Program-made: the position numbers and the translations under genes | In this document: positions 60,101-64,000 of the stretch, piece after piece | How the letters are laid out: every line of letters begins with the position of its first letter | Numbering within the stretch: position 1 is the first letter of the stretch | The notes under the pieces: model-generated | Databases searched by the model: none | Seen by the model: only the letters and a program-made list of their open reading frames with translations | Told to the model about the DNA's origin: nothing | Assembly (NCBI RefSeq): GCF_000002865.3 | Contig: NW_001865047.1 | Coordinates: 630,482 to 694,481, forward strand | From: Monosiga brevicollis MX1 | Lineage: Eukaryota; Opisthokonta; Choanoflagellata; Craspedida; Salpingoecidae | Direction: 5' to 3' | DNA length: 64,000 nucleotides

Positions 60101-61934
60101 CAAACTGGCTCAGACACCTTCCAAAATGTCACAACAACTGCCCGGTCTGTTAGCACTGTTGTCGGCTATCTGGAGCCTGACCAGCCTAGCAGAACTGGCC
60201 GAAACCACACGAACACACCACGGCATTTACAAGGAGCTTCATGTCGTGCAAGTTTTGGCTCTGCTCGAGCTTTTGGGGTTTGGTGCCGGCGATGATTCCC
60301 TAACTCGTTTCGGCACGTGGATCAAGGCCTTTGTGGGCGGCCAGGAAAACAAGCTTGGTGGAGCTTTTGTGCAGGTGCAAACTGGCGGTGGCAAGAGCAT
60401 CATTTTGGGCTTTGCTTGCGTGCTCTATGCGTTGTTGGGCTTCGATGTATCATGTGCGTGCTACAGTGACATCCTGAGTTCGCGCGACTACAAGGATTTT
60501 GAGGCATTTTTCAAGACCATGGGGGTACATGGCAACATTCGATACAGCACCATGCAGGCCTTGGCTGAAAGGGAGCTGAATGCGCGGGGATGCATGCGTA
60601 CAGCCGTTCAGCGTTTGATTGCCGACAACACCCTGTCTAAGCGCAAGAAGCCCAAAGCCTCACGGCCCAAGATCTTGCTGGTCGATGAGGTTGATGTCCT
60701 TTTCGCCCCCATCTTCTTAGCTGAGACTTATAATCCCTTGGCATCACAGAAGGACGCAGACTTTGAGAGTATCTTGCGGACACTATGGCAAGATGCAACA
60801 CTGTCCCTGGAGCAAGTGATCAACCTTGAGGCGTCCCAACGTCTCTTGCAACGCTACGCTCATGTTCATGACTACATCATGACGACTTTGAAGAAGCTCG
60901 TGAAAGACCGGGCGGCACATGCGGCCGAAGAGCACCCGTACACAGTTCAAAATGGTCGGATCGCATATGATCTCGCTGGGCTCGATCAACCTTCAACAAG
61001 CACTTTTTATGGATATGAGACTCAATACGCCTATCTGACCGAAGAACACCGTGCCGACGAGCCGAACACGATTCAGTCGAAATTTGCCTTACATGCGAAT
61101 GCAGGCAACTTCAGCTTTTTCAAGATGATTCAGAACTTTGATGTGGTCGGTGGCCTTTCGGGAACACTGCCCGACGACATGACAGTGCTGAAGAGAGAAC
61201 TCAATGTTCAGCGATCGACGGCCTTACCCAGCATGTACGGTGAACACAAATTGCGGCGTGATCGTGTGCAGATTGTTGCAGACTCTGATCGCTTGCATCA
61301 GCAGGTCGCGGAGGAGTGCTTGAAGCAATCCGAAGGTCGCGCTGTGATTGCTTTTTTTAAGGATACAAAGGACTTGCAAGCGTTCATGGCATCCACCCCG
61401 TTTAAAAGCCAGCTGGCAGGCCTGACAATCAACATCATCGACAAGGACCAAGCCGACATACCGCAGCGCATCCACCAGGCTACCAATGCGGACACCGTGA
61501 CACTGGCAACAGCCCCTTTTGGCCGTGGCTCGGATTTCGTCGTATTGGACCGCAACATTATCGACAATGGCGGCGTGCACGTGATTCAGACGTTCTTGTC
61601 ACAAGATATTGCGGAGGAAATCCAAATCCAGGGGCGTACGGCGCGTCACTCCAACCCAGGAAGTTACCGTTTGATCCTATCATTGCCGGATCTGAAGCGT
61701 CTACTCGGCTCTGACTTGCTCAATTCATTGACGGAGGGTGCATATGAGGGTGTGCCTGACGTGCTTGATCAAGCGCGGCGCAATTTGCACAAGGAAACTT
61801 TGAATAAGTTGTTTGACAAGTTGAAGGCTTGTGAGGGTAGCCATGCCCGTTCGATGCAATTCATGGACGCACTCTTCGCCGGACCCGAAGGCAATGTACA
61901 GGAAGCCATCCAACTCTTCTTGAGTCACAACTAA
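54187..61934 (+). CDS. Giant GTPase-like / SecA-like helicase fusion protein
   Basis: Exons 54187-54260, 54344-54396 and 54544-61934 give 2505 residues; the last exon is a single 7.4-kb frame. N-terminal P-loop domain: GDSGVGKS (Walker A, about 142-149), VFIDPPGWTETRNE (DxxG switch), and VLNYKSMSGAGYL / CLFSHLEAETD where a G4 motif would be; no clear NKxD. About 1600 residues of helical, coiled-coil-like sequence follow. The C-terminal 520 residues match the SecA motor: QVQTGGGKSI (about 1989), ILLVDEVDVLF (DEVD about 2090), GGLSGTLPDD, ATAPFGRGSDFV (about 2369), and EIQIQGRTARHSNPGSY (arginine-finger motif, about 2405). The SecA fold, preprotein crosslinking and zinc-binding tail are not evident. 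An ATP-driven translocase or remodelling motor is likely; substrate unknown. Start and first two introns are inferred from phase. Confidence 0.85.
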
Positions 61935-62593
61935 AGTCAAAGTCCGAAAAAGCGAAAACGAGCAAGCGCTCACATGTTTGTCAAATGTTCTTTCGATGGA
62001 CACGTTAAAATTTTCGATGTGGACGTACATGTATGTGTTGTGTGTGCGTGATTCGAACAGAAGAGAATCAATTGAAGAGGACGAACTTCGAGATCAAGTC
62101 GTGCCCACACCAAAAAGCAAAAAAAAAAAGCAAAAAAAAAAAATTAAAAGGAACAGAAAAAAAAAAGAAAAAGTAGAAGCGCATAAGGGAAATAAAAGAC
62201 TTTCAGCACGCATAGGGGTGCGAAAACAGCCACTGAACGGCAGCCAGCTAGTTCAACGCTATACCCCGCCACGAAGAACCCCTTCGTGGTTTACACAAGT
62301 CAAATCAAAACAAAAAAGAAGAAGATGCAACGAAAACCAAAAAGGAAAAAACACAAAACAGGTGCGAAACTTCTCTCAACCCAAACAGTTGGGTTGAGAG
62401 AAATCATGATCGCACTCCGCTTCACACCACACGATAAAATACACAAAATCTTAGCCGAGCCGATGAAAATGGATAAGGTTGTTCGCATACATGAAGCCAA
62501 TGTGACGAAATACACCGCACTACAAGGGCAGCCACGTGCGACTTAAAATGGTCAAAATTGTTCTGGCGAAAGCGATGCAGATGTAGGTGACAG
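61935..62593. other. Convergent intergenic region, A-rich
   Basis: 3' flanks of the giant gene (+) and the receptor-like gene (-). A runs are at 62118-62175. There is a short inverted repeat CTCTCAACCCAA / TTGGGTTGAGAG at 62372-62400, able to form a 12-bp hairpin. No gene. Confidence 0.6.
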
Positions 62594-64000
62594 TTACTCG
62601 TCAACCTCGTCATCCTCTTCTTCCTCGCCAAAGCCATCAAAATCATCAGCAAGATCAGCTCCAGCGACATCAGTGTAGCCAACATCATCAGCAGGATCAA
62701 AGTTGAGGTCTTCTTCCTCAGCGTTAACATCCATGTATGCCTCGGGGCCATCATCCAGGTCGTCATCCAGGCCATCGTCACCAAAAGGGTCGTCAAGCGC
62801 ACCCTGGAAAGTAACATCATCATACGTTGCATCGCCTGGTACATCCAGATAACCGGCTTCCTCCTCCACACCATCAACTGCATCGAGACCCTGCATGCCG
62901 CCGAGCTCCTCATCGGCGCCAACGGCCAAGTAGCCATCACCATTGCCGTCCATATTGTCATCTTCATCAAAGTCCGTAGGCGCCACATCTTGGTAGAAGC
63001 CATCCTGATCGATGTCTGAACCAGCATCATCCGCAGGCAAACCAACCTCGCCATAAACACCCTCTTGATCTGATGTATCAACGTTGCCATCTGTAGAGCA
63101 AATCGCAAAATATGAGAGCCCGCCATGGTACACATGTCTCTCGTCAAGAAGCCGCATAAAGAGAAGACCGGCGGTGTGGAGAGTGCCAAAACTTACACAG
63201 CGGGTTAATGACACCCGTACGGTAGCTTGAATCCCCCTTGAAATTCTGCAAGCACATAAAACGCTGTGAGACAATGCATCGAACAAGCCCAAACTAAGAA
63301 CGACAAAGGCATCATAACTTACAGCATCGGGGGCCTGGGCAGCCTTGGGGTTACGTCGACGACGAACAACAAAGATGATCACAATGGCCACCAAGACCAC
63401 GGCGGCCACAGCGCCGCCAATCATGGGCCCAGCAGAGCTCGAGCTCGAGCTGCGCGATCCTTCCGCACCCGAGTTGCCGGGTGCTGTCGTTGAGCCACCA
63501 TTGGGCCCGGTGGGACGGGGCGGTGCCGCGGTGGTCGTGGTGGGAGCAACCCAGGGGGTGCGTCGCACTTCAGGATCCGAGGCGGCCACAAACGTGTAAC
63601 CGTTGACGTTGATCTCCATGATACTACGCGCCAACTCAGCCTCGAGGATCGTCACGACATCACCCGCCGTCATCGTCGCACTCACAACAGCTAGATGAAT
63701 AGACAGACGGACAGATAGACAGACAGATACAAGCAAGAAGTCAAAATGAGTCACAGGGTTTGCGATGAGAAGGAAAAATCACGAAACAAACCAGCGATCG
63801 ACGCCAGGCAAGAAAAAGCACACAGGCCACAGCCAACAACAACGCCATCGTCATTGCCAGTCATCAGCAGCCAGCAAAGCAGCACTTACCAGGGTCACCA
63901 AGCGATGTGATGGCAGTCTGGTTCTGCAGGCGTCGCGCCAGCTCATCCGAAGGCAGCACCAGCGTGGCAAAAGTCAACTGCACCTCATGGGCAAATCCGG
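62594..64000 (-). CDS. Single-pass membrane protein with repeated tyrosine motifs, 5' end missing
   Basis: Exons seen: beyond 64000 down to 63890, 63690-63323, 63245-63197 and 63090-62594, joined in phase. The extracellular part (LTFATLVLPSDELARRLQNQ; GDVVTILEAELARSIMEINV) loosely recalls a SEA-like fold. It is followed by a Thr/Pro/Ser/Gly stalk and a membrane helix (GGAVAAVVLVAIVIIFVV) stopped by RRRR, so type I. The acidic cytosolic tail has NPLY (in RTGVINPLYGNV), like PTB-binding NPxY sites, then seven Tyr-x-x-Val motifs: YGEV, YQDV, YLAV, YLDV, YDDV, YMDV and YTDV, most in DG/EG-x-Y context. Such sites are typical SH2 ligands after phosphorylation. Choanoflagellates have many tyrosine kinases and SH2 proteins, so a phosphotyrosine adaptor-receptor is likely. 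The ligand-binding part lies outside the window. Confidence 0.75.

Noticed and set aside
60361-61700. Possibility that the SecA-like part is bacterial contamination
   Set aside because: It is in one continuous frame with the GTPase-like part, and that frame is joined to upstream exons by eukaryotic introns in matching phase.

Overview
The window looks like nuclear DNA of a single-celled relative of animals, most likely a choanoflagellate of the Monosiga brevicollis type. Reasons: dense genes broken by many short (about 50-130 nt) GT-AG introns; genes otherwise best known from animals and their close relatives (EFCAB7-like, SPRYD7-like, FAM185A-like, vezatin-like, CLC, Kir and type I PIP5K homologues); a membrane protein whose tail is packed with tyrosine motifs; and many long (CA)n, (GA)n and (CTCT) tracts between genes. 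There are no operons, plasmid or phage genes. The species is an inference; I had no database. All gene models were spliced by eye, requiring phase-consistent exon joins.

Layout. 1-6.1 kb: a partial unknown gene (-), a glutathione S-transferase (-), a lysine-rich protein (+) and a CxxC-less thioredoxin-fold membrane protein (-). 7-15.1 kb: a coiled-coil protein (+), mitochondrial tryptophanyl-tRNA synthetase (-), an SPRYD7 homologue (+) and a FAM185A/DUF4097 homologue (-). Unsequenced gap at 15.5-16.0 kb. 16.2-31 kb: an inward-rectifier K+ channel, an ankyrin-kinase-PARP fusion, an EFCAB7 homologue and MCM10 (all +). 31.2-38.2 kb: Derlin (-) and a PIP5-kinase with a very long tail (+). 39.35-39.45 kb: a tRNA-Thr(AGU) whose 3' half lies upstream of its 5' half, i.e. 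a circularly permuted tRNA gene. 40.4-42.6 kb: an unknown helical protein with a poly-Asp tail (-). 44.7-50.1 kb: a CLC chloride channel with very long cytosolic ends (+). 50.5-52.7 kb: a vezatin-like protein (-). 54.2-61.9 kb: a 2505-residue protein joining a P-loop GTPase-like domain to a SecA-like helicase motor (+). 62.6-64 kb: a single-pass membrane protein with repeated Tyr-x-x-Val motifs (-, 5' end outside the window).

Genes mostly alternate in divergent and convergent pairs. The longest microsatellites sit in the divergent (promoter) gaps, while convergent gaps are short and plain. The strongest novelty candidates are the permuted tRNA gene, the giant GTPase-SecA-like protein encoded almost without introns, and the ankyrin-kinase-PARP fusion.
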